The notes under the pieces are model-generated. The model did not search any database, was not told the DNA's origin, and was given only the letters and a program-made list of their open reading frames with translations. The translations under genes and the position numbers were made by a program. 64,000 nt of DNA. It comes from Aquimarina latercula DSM 2041. GTDB taxonomy: Bacteria > Bacteroidota > Bacteroidia > Flavobacteriales > Flavobacteriaceae. Shown piece after piece: positions 18,450-27,872 of the stretch; position 1 is the stretch's first letter; the number at the start of each line of letters is the position of its first letter. The stretch spans positions 717,780 to 781,779 of the forward strand of contig NZ_KE387185.1 in NCBI RefSeq assembly GCF_000430645.1. The letters are read 5' to 3'.

Positions 18450-18988
18450 AAAAGAGCTTAGTATATAGTGTTTTTGCAATCATTTTGGTTAGTTTTTCTT
18501 GTCAAAAATTAAACTCGCCTGATAAACCTGATAATCTTATTGCAGAGGACAAGATGGTTGAAATACTTACCGATATTGCCTTTGTAAAAGCTGCAAAAGG
18601 AAGTTATAAAAAGGTTTTTGATATCCAAAAAATAAATCCGGAGTCGTATATTTTAGAAAAACATGGGATTGACAGTTTAGTATTTGAAGCCAATAATAAT
18701 TGGTATACTAGTCAGTTGGATCAATACGAAGAGATTTTTAAAAAGGTGAAAAGCAATATAGAGATCTCAAAAATTAAATTTGAAAAGCTAAAAAAGGAAG
18801 AGGATTCACTAAAAAAGATATCAGACTCTATTAAGAAAATAAAAAACGAGATTAATGATTATAGAGTTTTGTCTGAAGATTTGGATGAACTAGAATCTAT
18901 TAAAGAAGAATTAATGGACGTAGAAAAAGAAAATGCTGTAAGGAAAAGAACCAATCCTAGTGCTGTTTCTGGAAAAAAGAAGCAGTAG
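18446..18988 (+). CDS. DUF4296 lipoprotein
   Basis: A 180-residue lipoprotein: signal peptide with lipobox VSFSC (Cys19), then a DUF4296-like domain (EILTDIAFVKAAKGSY, HGIDSLVFEANNNWY) and a Lys/Glu-rich coiled-coil tail (about 105-165). The function of DUF4296 is unknown. Its start overlaps the pyrC stop (ATGA). Its last 32 bases overlap the convergent epimerase gene. Confidence 0.82.
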   Translation: MKKSLVYSVFAIILVSFSCQKLNSPDKPDNLIAEDKMVEILTDIAFVKAAKGSYKKVFDIQKINPESYILEKHGIDSLVFEANNNWYTSQLDQYEEIFKKVKSNIEISKIKFEKLKKEEDSLKKISDSIKKIKNEINDYRVLSEDLDELESIKEELMDVEKENAVRKRTNPSAVSGKKKQ

Positions 18989-19967
18989 TCTCAATAGCTT
19001 TTTCCATAGGAGTAAAACTATAGGTAAGTTCTTTTTTTATCTTATCATTTTCATAAAAGGAATTAGAGAAAGCACTTTTTATAGAAGACTTAAATATGGT
19101 TCTTTTTGTTTTAAAGAATGTATGACTGAACTTTTGTAAGTAAAAAGCAACTTTCATTAAAAATGGAGATACTTTCTTTTTGGGAGAAGGTTTATTAAGT
19201 GCCTTAGCAATCATTGAGAATGCACTTTTAAAGCTCAAGTTTTCTGATACTAATATGTATCGCTGATTTTTTATTTCACTATTCATAAGTCGATGCATTA
19301 TTTTTACTACATCATTTACTGCGACATATCCTGTGGTGCCTGTGGTATAGAATTTCATTCCTTTATGGATTTTCTTAAATAAATATCCACTTCCAGAATT
19401 ATAGAAACCACGACCAATAATAATACCTGGATTTACAATTACAGTATCTAATCCTTCTTGTGTGCCACGCCAAACTTCCATTTCGGCACCATATTTTGTA
19501 ATAGCATAAACAGAATCAGAAATTTCTGGATTCCACTCCGAAGTTTCATTAATTGGTTTTTGTAAATTGTTTTCGCTTATTGTTGCTATGGAACTTACAT
19601 AGCAAAGCTTCTGTATATTATGAATCAGTGATAAATTTACAACATTAGCAGTGCCTTGTATATTAGTTTTACGAAGTTTTTTATAGTGAGAAGGATTAAA
19701 TGATATCATAGCTGCACAGTGGTATACGTGAGTAATTCCATCAAAAGCGTTTGTAAGATTAGGAATATCATTAAGATCGCCTTGTACCCAATCTATAGTG
19801 TCAAATATATTTTTATCTTCAGGTTTACAGCATTGAGCAAATATATTTTTTGCATATTCTTTTTTATCAATTGTTCTGTATAATGCACGTACGTGCTGCT
19901 TTTCTTCTACTAGTTTAATTAATAAATGAGTGCCTACTAAGCCTGTAGCTCCGGTAACTAATATCAT
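18957..19967 (-). CDS. NAD-dependent epimerase/dehydratase (extended SDR)
   Basis: A 336-residue extended short-chain dehydrogenase. The N-terminal motif is VTGATGLVGTHLL, then WVQGDLND, a Ser in YVSSIAT and the catalytic YAITK. The C-terminal region resembles dihydroflavonol-4-reductase/3-beta-HSD-like members. The substrate is not identifiable. It overlaps the 3' end of the convergent DUF4296 gene by 32 bases. Confidence 0.82.
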   Translation of the reverse strand: MILVTGATGLVGTHLLIKLVEEKQHVRALYRTIDKKEYAKNIFAQCCKPEDKNIFDTIDWVQGDLNDIPNLTNAFDGITHVYHCAAMISFNPSHYKKLRKTNIQGTANVVNLSLIHNIQKLCYVSSIATISENNLQKPINETSEWNPEISDSVYAITKYGAEMEVWRGTQEGLDTVIVNPGIIIGRGFYNSGSGYLFKKIHKGMKFYTTGTTGYVAVNDVVKIMHRLMNSEIKNQRYILVSENLSFKSAFSMIAKALNKPSPKKKVSPFLMKVAFYLQKFSHTFFKTKRTIFKSSIKSAFSNSFYENDKIKKELTYSFTPMEKAIETTASFFQKQH

Positions 19968-20076
19968 AGTTTTTATTCTATAATACTAATGTAAACAATC
20001 AGTGATTAATAATAAGTTTGGTTTGTTAAAAAGTAGTAACCTTTTTAGATGAATAGCGATTCTAGTTATTAGAGTT

Positions 20077-22989
20077 TTATAAAGTCTGTTTTTTCTTTTT
20101 GTACCAAAGATATCCTAGAATAAGTAAAATAAGTATTGAAAAAATAGTTATCGACCAATACCAATTATAATAGCGGTTAAATTGAATCGGAGTAGTGTCT
20201 CCTAAAACATAAAAGCCTCCCCAATAAAAGGGATGTATACGATTTATATTGGCGTTGTTTAAGTATTGAAGTTTTGCTTGTTGTAACGCTTCTGATTTAC
20301 TCATGCCTTCTTTTAAATTAGTATAAAAATGTTTCATTAAATCAGGTGTGGTTTGATCAGATACTTCCCAACTGCTCAATAATAGACTTTTAGCACCAGC
20401 GTATTGGAACGCAGTTCCAAGACTCATAATGCCTTCGCCTTTGGCGATTTTTCCTGTTCCAGTATTGCAGGCGCTGAGAACGGTGAGTTCTGCAGGGATG
20501 TTTAATGCAAATAATTCGTGGCTATGTAAAAGATCATCTTCTATAGAATCATTACTTTGAGTAAAAAAGAGTTTAGAGTTTTCAGGTTTTTCGTTATCAA
20601 CCTCACCGTGTAATGCAAGATGCAGAATATTATATTGACTCACATTTTTTTTAAAATTCTTTTCTACAGCTTCTAATCCATAAAAGTAGTTTCCATTGAT
20701 GATGTTTGCAATTGATTTGATTTCTTTTCGAGTTCCAGGAAGATCGTTTTCATATTCAGTAAGAGCAGATAAGCTAATAGTATTTGAGTTTTGTTGATCA
20801 TTGCTATTAGAGAAAGAAAATGCTAAACATTCCTTCTGCATTTGCTTGAAATTGAAAACACTTTTTTCTCGTGGTGCTAGCAATAAGTTAGCAGAGTTTG
20901 CATACGAAATTACATGTTCTTTCAATAAATATGATAACTCTTTTGGATTGTTAGAGTCATCTTTCTTGCTTAATAATAAATCAAAATTAAGATGCCATAA
21001 AGCTCCATCTGGTACAATGATTAATTCGCCCCCATTAAATAAATGCTTTAAAGGCGCTATTAAATTCTTATATAAATCATAAGCAACCGTTTTATATTCT
21101 AGTGTTTGCTTACCTGTAATTGTTCTCCTAAATTCTTTGATTTTTTCTTCTAATTCGGGACTATTTAGTTCCTTTACTTCTATTTTGTTTTTGGTAATTA
21201 TAAATGCATAAATGATATCATCGGATACAAATAATTCCAATAAAGTAGTGTTGTTTTTTAGTGTTTTTTGAATATCATCAACTAGGATAATTGTATTTTG
21301 ATATTTCAGTCTATGATATTTGGGATAGTTGTTTTTTATAATGATGGTTAATGAATCTTCTATATTTTTTAAGCGAAATAACTTGTTCTCATATTCTTGA
21401 ATTCTTGAATTATTTGTAACGGATTTGGATTTTTCTTCTATGATTCTAGATTGGTAAAACGCTCTTTTAATTCTTTGGTTTTTTTCTAACTCTAATAATT
21501 CTTTAGATAATCCTGCAAATTCTTTTGTTTTTGATTCGTTGATTAGATCTTTAAGTGTGTTGGCTTTGCTTTTCTCGATATAGTAAATTATCTTTTCAAG
21601 AATTTGTTGTTCCTCTATTTCTTTATAAAATAGGAATTGAGTTTTTATAGCATCAGAATAGACTTCTCTTGCACTGGAGGCAAATGCTATTTTATCTTGA
21701 TAATTCTGATAAGATTTTCTGATGTAATCGATAAGGATATCTGCTTCCTCATATATTTTTAGGCTGATACATAAATCTTCTATGTTTTCATTTTCAATAT
21801 ATTTAGATTGTAATGTTTTTGCTTTTCCATGAAGAACGGTCAGCAGTAATTTTAAATCATAAAACTTGCTAGGATCAAAAAAGGTTTCATCATTATTAGA
21901 TGATTGATCTTTTTTGTTTGCAATTACAGCTTTGTTATAATAAGTGATAGCTGTGTTAAAATCCTTCTTTTTGTCATACGCTTTGGCAATATTATAATAG
22001 AAGTCAGATGTAAGTAAATGGTTTGTCCCATATGTTTCCTTAAAGGTGTCTAATCCCTTTTCATAATATTTAATGGCTTCTTCAAATTTCTTTTTTCTGA
22101 TATAAATACTAGCGATTCTTAAGTTCAGATTTACAATTTTTGGATCGTTTAGATCTAAAATTGTAGAGTAGGCTTCAAGGGATTTTTGATAATAATCTAG
22201 AGAGAGGTCATATTCTTTTTTACGGTTATATATATCCCCTATATCAGAATAAAGTTTAGCGACTCTTAAGCTATTTTTACCATATGCGTTAATGTATATA
22301 TTTATACTTTTATTGTAATAGGATAATGATTTATCATACTCTTTTTTATTGCTATAGAGCACTCCAATGTTTTGGTAACTTTTTCCATTTTCTATATAGT
22401 TTTTACCAAATAATTTAACACCTATTTTTATACTTTTGTTATAGTATTCAATAGCTTTAGTGTTTTCTCCTTTCTTAGTAAAAACAATTCCTATGTTGTT
22501 ATATATGAAACAAATCATATCTTTTTTTCTGAGATGTTGAAATGTAATTAAGGACTTTTCATAATTTTCTAAGGCTAAATCATATTGGAATAGATTTTTA
22601 TAAGTAACTCCGATGTTTAAAAACCCGTAACCTGCATAAAAATGATACCTTCCGTATCTTTTGATGGCAAGATTTAAAAAGGTTTTAAAATAATCAAGAG
22701 CAATTTCATGTTGTCCAATATTTTTATAGATAAGACCGATTCGATCGTAATAAATAATGGTTTTTTCATGATTCTGTCCATATATTTTAAGTTCAACATC
22801 CAGTGCTTTTTTAAAATAAATAACAGAGCGCTCTAGTTTCTTTTCTGCTAATAGTGACTCTGCTTTTTTTAAATATTTGGCAGCTAAAATACTATCCTGA
22901 GCTGATTGTGCGGAAACTTTGTTAAAAGGAATGACAAGAATAAAAAAGCATAAGATCTTTAGATTAAAAAGATATTCTAGTCGTTCCAT
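20077..22989 (-). CDS. TPR-repeat CHAT-domain (caspase-like) protein, membrane anchored
   Basis: A 970-residue protein. An N-terminal signal peptide (to about residue 28) is followed by roughly seven or more TPRs (about 35-355, repeating YYxKSLxIY-type helices), a coiled-coil linker (about 450-560) and a C-terminal CHAT domain. The CHAT catalytic dyad is visible as His in LHLALHGEVD (about 794) and Cys in VLSACNTGTGK (about 841), with the GEGIMSLGTAF and AKSLLLSSWEVSD blocks intact. A membrane helix (about 938-957) and a KKKKQ tail end the protein, predicting a periplasmic domain anchored at its C-terminus. CHAT proteins are cysteine peptidases of the caspase/separase clan. It is divergent from a sigma factor and a membrane TPR protein, suggesting a signalling module. 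Confidence 0.88.
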   Translation of the reverse strand: MERLEYLFNLKILCFFILVIPFNKVSAQSAQDSILAAKYLKKAESLLAEKKLERSVIYFKKALDVELKIYGQNHEKTIIYYDRIGLIYKNIGQHEIALDYFKTFLNLAIKRYGRYHFYAGYGFLNIGVTYKNLFQYDLALENYEKSLITFQHLRKKDMICFIYNNIGIVFTKKGENTKAIEYYNKSIKIGVKLFGKNYIENGKSYQNIGVLYSNKKEYDKSLSYYNKSINIYINAYGKNSLRVAKLYSDIGDIYNRKKEYDLSLDYYQKSLEAYSTILDLNDPKIVNLNLRIASIYIRKKKFEEAIKYYEKGLDTFKETYGTNHLLTSDFYYNIAKAYDKKKDFNTAITYYNKAVIANKKDQSSNNDETFFDPSKFYDLKLLLTVLHGKAKTLQSKYIENENIEDLCISLKIYEEADILIDYIRKSYQNYQDKIAFASSAREVYSDAIKTQFLFYKEIEEQQILEKIIYYIEKSKANTLKDLINESKTKEFAGLSKELLELEKNQRIKRAFYQSRIIEEKSKSVTNNSRIQEYENKLFRLKNIEDSLTIIIKNNYPKYHRLKYQNTIILVDDIQKTLKNNTTLLELFVSDDIIYAFIITKNKIEVKELNSPELEEKIKEFRRTITGKQTLEYKTVAYDLYKNLIAPLKHLFNGGELIIVPDGALWHLNFDLLLSKKDDSNNPKELSYLLKEHVISYANSANLLLAPREKSVFNFKQMQKECLAFSFSNSNDQQNSNTISLSALTEYENDLPGTRKEIKSIANIINGNYFYGLEAVEKNFKKNVSQYNILHLALHGEVDNEKPENSKLFFTQSNDSIEDDLLHSHELFALNIPAELTVLSACNTGTGKIAKGEGIMSLGTAFQYAGAKSLLLSSWEVSDQTTPDLMKHFYTNLKEGMSKSEALQQAKLQYLNNANINRIHPFYWGGFYVLGDTTPIQFNRYYNWYWSITIFSILILLILGYLWYKKKKQTL

Positions 22990-23232
22990 AGATTACAAGA
23001 TAGGCAAATGGTGATTAACTTATTCCACCTCTTTATATAATAACTGATTATTTTAAGTTAAGAAAAGAGGATGTTTTTGAAAATTGTCTTAAAATTGTTT
23101 TTTATAAGATTTCAATCAAAAATAGATAACGTTATCTATTTATTTATAGCATAGAAGGTAAAAATGTTACTTTTACTAATAAAATAAAATTTAAAATAAA
23201 GGTAACAGATTGCCGTTTGATGACATTAACCT

Positions 23233-23814
23233 ATGAGTATTAATGAAGAACGAAAAATTTTAGAAGGAATTGCAGCAGGAGATGCTAAGGTTATTAAATC
23301 TTTCTATAAAGACAATTATAATTACATTAAAGGATATATCTTAAAGAATTCTGGAGATGATGTAGATGTAGAAGATGTATTCCAGGATGCGATGATAGTT
23401 ATTTATCAGAAACTTAAATCAGGTACATTAGAGATGAATGTTTCGATACGAACGTATCTATATGCAGTATGTAAGAATATTTGGAGAAGTAGATTACGAA
23501 AGAAAAAGAAATTAATTGTAGATAATGATGCAATAGAAGCTAATGAAGAAATAGAAGCGTCTATAGCAGAGGACATAGAAAATAAGGAACGTGAGCATGT
23601 ATACAGGAAATATTTTCTTAAATTAAGTGATAGTTGTAAAGAATTACTAAATCTAGTTTTTGATGGAAATAGTATGAAGGAGATCGCAAATATCACAGGG
23701 TATTCTGATGGATATACAAGAAAGAAAAAATTTGAATGTAAAAAATCACTTCTTGAAAAAATCGAAAAGGATCCCATGTATAAGGAGTTAAAAATAACTT
23801 CGTTAAAAGAATAA
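23233..23814 (+). CDS. RNA polymerase sigma-70 (ECF-like) factor
   Basis: A 193-residue sigma factor. Region 2 contains the DVEDVFQDAMIVIYQKL motif (about 40-56). Region 4 is a C-terminal HTH (about 130-180, NSMKEIANITGYSDGYTRKKK). A basic linker RSRLRKKKK and an acidic stretch lie between them. It is four bases upstream of a gene for a membrane TPR protein that looks like its anti-sigma partner, and divergent from the CHAT gene. Targets are unknown, but the CHAT gene is the obvious candidate. Confidence 0.9.
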   Translation: MSINEERKILEGIAAGDAKVIKSFYKDNYNYIKGYILKNSGDDVDVEDVFQDAMIVIYQKLKSGTLEMNVSIRTYLYAVCKNIWRSRLRKKKKLIVDNDAIEANEEIEASIAEDIENKEREHVYRKYFLKLSDSCKELLNLVFDGNSMKEIANITGYSDGYTRKKKFECKKSLLEKIEKDPMYKELKITSLKE

Positions 23815-23818
23815 TGGT

Positions 23819-24565
23819 ATGGAAAGGACTCAGGAATTATTTGAAAAAATAGAAAGATATTTAGATAAAACATTATCCGAACAAGAAGCAATTGCTTTTG
23901 AAACGGAAATGGCTACTAATCCAGAACTTAAACATGAAGTAGAGAAACACGAAGAATTGCACAAAGTTTTAAGTGATACAGATGTGTTGGATTTTAAAAA
24001 GAAATTACAAAAAATTGGAGAAGAAGTAAAAAATGAAAAATTAGAAGATACTAAAACATCATTTTTCCCATATTTAAAAATTGCGGCTTCTATAGTTGTG
24101 ATTATTGGTGCTGGAACATTATTATGGAATACTTTTAATTCATCTAATGATTTTTCTAATTTATATGGATCTTATTATGAATTATATCCAGTAGAAGATG
24201 CTACAAGGGGAAATGCTCTAGCACAATTGGATATTATTATGAAGAATTATGCTCAAGGTAATCATGATGTGGTGGTAGAGAAGTTTGAAGAGAACACTTC
24301 CTTAGTTACTTCAGAACAATTAGAACTTTATCTAGGAAATAGTTATCTCCATATGGGAAAAGAAAAAGAAGCGCTATTACAATTTGAAAAAATAAAAGAG
24401 GAAAGTAAATATCACGAAGGTGCTAGTTGGTATCGAGCTCTTACTTATCTTAAGTTAGGAAAAACAGATACTTCTATAGAAATCTTGAATGAAATTATCA
24501 AATTTAATGGAATTTACAAAGAGAAAGCAATACAACTGAAAGGAGATTTAGAATCGTTGTATTAG
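23819..24565 (+). CDS. Membrane TPR protein, probable anti-sigma partner
   Basis: A 248-residue protein. The N-terminal cytoplasmic part (1-85: KIERYLDKTLSEQE, FETEMATNPELKHEVEKH) resembles the short helical anti-sigma N-domains of Bacteroidota. One membrane helix follows (about 88-105, IAASIVVIIGAGTLLW), then TPR-like helices outside (about 130-245). The translational spacing from the sigma gene (4 bases) and the topology support an anti-sigma or tethering role. There is no zinc-finger HxxxCxxC motif. The function is inferred from position and layout, not shown. Confidence 0.75.
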   Translation: MERTQELFEKIERYLDKTLSEQEAIAFETEMATNPELKHEVEKHEELHKVLSDTDVLDFKKKLQKIGEEVKNEKLEDTKTSFFPYLKIAASIVVIIGAGTLLWNTFNSSNDFSNLYGSYYELYPVEDATRGNALAQLDIIMKNYAQGNHDVVVEKFEENTSLVTSEQLELYLGNSYLHMGKEKEALLQFEKIKEESKYHEGASWYRALTYLKLGKTDTSIEILNEIIKFNGIYKEKAIQLKGDLESLY

Positions 24566-24609
24566 AAATGATTTCTTAATTATTCATAGTAGTATATAAT
24601 CCATATTTC

Positions 24610-24617
24610 TATCTTTG
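24610..24617 (+). promoter_or_regulatory. -7 promoter box of tyrS
   Basis: TATCTTTG matches TAnnTTTG. Its last three bases (TTG) could be misread as a start codon in frame with tyrS. Their role as promoter puts the true start at 24642. Confidence 0.7.
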
Positions 24618-24641
24618 CCGGATAAATTGAATACTACTAAA

Positions 24642-25937
24642 ATGGCCGTAAACTTTATAGAAGAACTACGCTGGAGAGGAATGTTGCATGATGCCATGCC
24701 TGGAACAGAAGAATACCTAATGGAACAGATGAGAGCTGCATATGTTGGGTTTGATCCCACTGCAGATTCTTTGCATATTGGGAATTTAGTTCCAATTATG
24801 TTGTTAGCACACTATCAACGAGCGGGTCATAAACCATTTGCTTTAGTTGGAGGTGCTACTGGAATGATCGGAGATCCATCTGGTAAATCTGCAGAGCGTA
24901 ATCTCTTAGACGAAAAAACATTACGCCATAATCAAGAGTCAATAAAAGGACAGCTAGCTCAGTTTCTAGATTTTGAAAGCGATGCCGCTAATGCTGCAGT
25001 TTTAGTAAATAACTATGATTGGATGAAAGACTTTTCATTCCTTGACTTTATTAGGGATGTAGGTAAACATATCACGGTAAACTACATGATGGCTAAGGAT
25101 TCTGTAAAGAATAGAATTTCTTCGGAGTCTTCTGATGGAATGTCTTTTACAGAATTTACATATCAATTGGTACAAGGATATGATTTTTTACATTTGTATA
25201 AAGAACATGATTGTACACTACAGATGGGAGGTAGCGATCAATGGGGTAATATCACTACAGGTACCGAATTAATTAGACGTATCGGTAGTGGAAAAGGATA
25301 TGCTTTGACCTGTCCATTAATTACAAAATCGGATGGATCTAAATTTGGTAAATCTGAAGGAGGAAATGTTTGGTTAGATGCTAAAAGGACATCTCCTTAT
25401 AAGTTTTACCAATATTGGCTAAATACCAGTGATGAGGATGCAGAGAAGTACATTAAAATTTTTACATTTTTGACTAAAGATGAAATTGAAAATTTGGTTA
25501 CTGAACATGCCGAAGCACCACACCAAAGAATTCTTCAGAAGAAATTAGCTGACGAAATTACAATTATGGTGCATTCTCAGGAAGATCTTGATAATGCTAT
25601 TAAAGCTTCTAATATTTTATTTGGAAGATCTACTTCTGAAGATTTAAAAGGGTTAGATGAAGCCACATTTCTAGACGTTTTTGAAGGAGTTCCACAAGCT
25701 GAAATTTCTAAGAGTATGATTGCTGATGGATTGGATGTAATTGGTGCGCTAGCTGAGCATACGGGTTTTTTGAAATCTAATGGAGAAGCTAGAAGAGCGC
25801 TTAAGGAGAACTCTATTTCCGTAAATAAAGAAAAAATCAAAGAAGGGTATTCAATAGCTACTGAAGATCTCATTAATGATCAATTTGTATTATTACAAAG
25901 AGGAAAGAAAAACTATTTTGTGATTAGAGCAGTATAA
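24642..25937 (+). CDS. tyrS: Tyrosine--tRNA ligase
   Basis: Class I synthetase of 431 residues that charges tRNA-Tyr. HIGH-type motif HIGN at 45-48 (DSLHIGNLVPIM), GATGMIGDPSGKSAER, the tyrosine-binding MGGSDQWGNI, the KMSKS-type KFGKS near 233, and a C-terminal S4-like RNA-binding domain with NGEARRALKENSISVN. The ATG at 24642 is chosen over an in-frame TTG at 24615 because that TTG lies in the -7 box and because MAVNFIEELRWRGM is the usual family start. Confidence 0.96.
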   Translation: MAVNFIEELRWRGMLHDAMPGTEEYLMEQMRAAYVGFDPTADSLHIGNLVPIMLLAHYQRAGHKPFALVGGATGMIGDPSGKSAERNLLDEKTLRHNQESIKGQLAQFLDFESDAANAAVLVNNYDWMKDFSFLDFIRDVGKHITVNYMMAKDSVKNRISSESSDGMSFTEFTYQLVQGYDFLHLYKEHDCTLQMGGSDQWGNITTGTELIRRIGSGKGYALTCPLITKSDGSKFGKSEGGNVWLDAKRTSPYKFYQYWLNTSDEDAEKYIKIFTFLTKDEIENLVTEHAEAPHQRILQKKLADEITIMVHSQEDLDNAIKASNILFGRSTSEDLKGLDEATFLDVFEGVPQAEISKSMIADGLDVIGALAEHTGFLKSNGEARRALKENSISVNKEKIKEGYSIATEDLINDQFVLLQRGKKNYFVIRAV

Positions 25938-25970
25938 GCTTTTTGAACTCATATTAAATAACATAAAAAA

Positions 25971-26010
25971 CAAAGCCTACCAGAATTTCTTCTTAGTAGG
26001 CTTTGTCAAC
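25971..26010. terminator. Terminator between tyrS and the YHS gene
   Basis: CAAAGCCTAC (25971-25980) pairs with GTAGGCTTTG (25996-26005). A six-T run follows on the minus strand and a shorter T tract on the plus strand, so it may serve both convergent genes. Confidence 0.8.
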
Positions 26011-26070
26011 TAACCAATCAATTATTGAAAAAAACTTAGCGTTCTATATTGTTTATCGAAACTTATTCGA

Positions 26071-26520
26071 TTATTTTTTCGTTTTTATTTTTTGCCAATT
26101 CACATCGGCTTTTTCTTTTAATACCACAGCACCTTCTTCATTCCATTTTGTCAATGTATTTATTCCCCAAGAATTGTAGAATAAGTACAGTTTACCATCT
26201 CTAATTTCATATGTTTCAGGATCAATGTCTACTTTTTCTGCTTTTGCTCCAACCGCATAAGCGCAGTATCCTCCGTATTGTGGGATAAACTTTTCTGGAT
26301 TGCTTTTAAATTTCTCCAGATTAGATTGACTTACAAATTTATATTTTGCATTATCATAGGTTGCCGTATATCTACTATCACCCTTTGTCGCTTTATTATT
26401 AAAGTATTCGGTAACATCATATCCTTCGGCTACAAATCCCTTTTTTACATTATAATCAACTTGCTGTGCTGAGACCGTTGTAGCTAATCCTAAAAACAAT
26501 AAGACTATGAACTTTTTCAT
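26071..26520 (-). CDS. Secreted YHS-domain protein
   Basis: A 149-residue protein beginning MKKFIVLLFLGLATTVSAQ, a signal peptide with probable cleavage after SAQ. The mature part has the YHS-type motif (VAEGYDVTEYF, YKFVSQSNLEKFKSNPEKFIPQYGGYCAYAV split across the domain), which in other proteins binds metal or pairs with metal enzymes. ATG 26520 is preferred to an upstream TTG at 26529. Many marine Bacteroidota carry this stand-alone periplasmic form, whose function is unknown. Confidence 0.85.
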   Translation of the reverse strand: MKKFIVLLFLGLATTVSAQQVDYNVKKGFVAEGYDVTEYFNNKATKGDSRYTATYDNAKYKFVSQSNLEKFKSNPEKFIPQYGGYCAYAVGAKAEKVDIDPETYEIRDGKLYLFYNSWGINTLTKWNEEGAVVLKEKADVNWQKIKTKK

Positions 26521-26765
26521 TTTATGCAATGTTTTTTTGTTGTTACATCCATTCAGTCGTTAAAAAAACAGAACATTACAATTTTAACATAATTATAAGT
26601 TTTTTTAGTATAGTTGAATACAAGTTCTATGTATTCTCAATCTAAAATTTCTTTCACTTATAAATACGTTTCATAAAAGTGAAAGTTGCATAAAAAACAA
26701 AAGTTTTTTAAAATTTGTTCTTTGTGATTTTTTAAGTAAATAGATGATCTATAAAAGAAACCAGG

Positions 26766-27746
26766 TTATAGCGCCATTAAGTTGCAACCTCTAATATCAC
26801 TGTTGTCAAATCGACCGAGAATTTCGAAACTTCCGTCATCATAGGTTTTTCCGAGGTCTTGTGTAGCAATAAACGAACATGAATTTATGTTTGCCAAGTC
26901 AATAATATTAATTCCTCCTGTTTTATTCGTTTCTAGGGGAGTAAGTGCGTCCTCAGGATCTCGTGTAGAAATGTTCATCCATGGTGGACAATGAAAAAGA
27001 CCATCACCTTTAGAATATGCTTGAGATAATAACTCTGTCATGCCGTATTCACTATGGATTTTAGAAATACCAAATCCTTTTTTTAGAATTTGATGCAGTT
27101 CTTCACGAATGATCTCTTTTCGTCGACCTTTCATTCCTCCCGTTTCCATAACAATAGTATTCTCATTAAGTTGAATATCGTTACTTTCGATAAGATCTAA
27201 TAAAGCAAAAGAAACACCAATCAATATAATTTTTTTATGTTCTTTAGTAAGTTCTTTAAGGGTCGTGATAAGCTTTTTAGTTTCATCAAGGTAAAAACCA
27301 CTATTCGTTTGTTTACTGTCCTTAATTAATTTATCCGCCATATATACTAGAGAGGAACCTTCGCGTTCTAGATATGATGGTAATAGTGCCAATATTGTAT
27401 AATCTGTTATATCTCCATAAAAGTGTTTGAACCCTTTAGAGAAGCTGTTTTCATAAATACCTAAATTGGTTACATAGTGTTTACTTGTAATACTACCAGT
27501 TGTTCCACTACTAGTAAAAACTTGTTGAACGTTAGAAGGTGAGCTAGTAATTTTTTCTTGTTTAAAAAACTCTACAGGTAGGAATGGGATTTCTTTACTT
27601 GTAGTAACAGCGCTTTTGGTAATTCCAAGAAGATTACAAAAACGTTGGTATACCTGACAATTAATATATTGATGTTGAAATACTCTTATCGCCATTTTTT
27701 CAAAATCTTCATTATTTTGAATCGTAAAAATTGTCTCAGAGAGCAT
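26766..27746 (-). CDS. LuxE-like acyl-protein synthetase family protein
   Basis: A 326-residue protein of the acyl-protein synthetase (LuxE) branch of adenylate-forming enzymes. The nucleotide-binding loop FTSSGTTGSITSKHY (about 92-106) is intact, followed by METGGMKGRRKE and HSEYGMTELLSQAY motifs of the adenylation core, and DLGKTYDDGSFEILGRFDN near the end. LuxE activates fatty acids for the luciferase aldehyde pathway, but no luxA-D genes are here. Flavobacterial homologues are stand-alone, probably activating a carboxylic acid for an unknown acceptor. A small T9SS-type gene precedes it on the same strand, separated by a terminator. Confidence 0.8.
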   Translation of the reverse strand: MLSETIFTIQNNEDFEKMAIRVFQHQYINCQVYQRFCNLLGITKSAVTTSKEIPFLPVEFFKQEKITSSPSNVQQVFTSSGTTGSITSKHYVTNLGIYENSFSKGFKHFYGDITDYTILALLPSYLEREGSSLVYMADKLIKDSKQTNSGFYLDETKKLITTLKELTKEHKKIILIGVSFALLDLIESNDIQLNENTIVMETGGMKGRRKEIIREELHQILKKGFGISKIHSEYGMTELLSQAYSKGDGLFHCPPWMNISTRDPEDALTPLETNKTGGINIIDLANINSCSFIATQDLGKTYDDGSFEILGRFDNSDIRGCNLMAL

Positions 27747-27782
27747 ATAGGCGTATGGAGGTTATTTTAAAACAAAGGTATA

Positions 27783-27812
27783 AAAAAACACACTACATAA
27801 AATAGCGTGTTT
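27783..27812 (-). terminator. Terminator after the small T9SS-domain gene
   Basis: AAACACACTA and TAGCGTGTTT form a stem with one mismatch, and a run of seven T follows on the minus strand. Confidence 0.7.
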
Positions 27813-27872
27813 GTATGTTATAAAAACTGACTTTATTAAATATTTTTATTATTATTAATAAAATATCACCAA

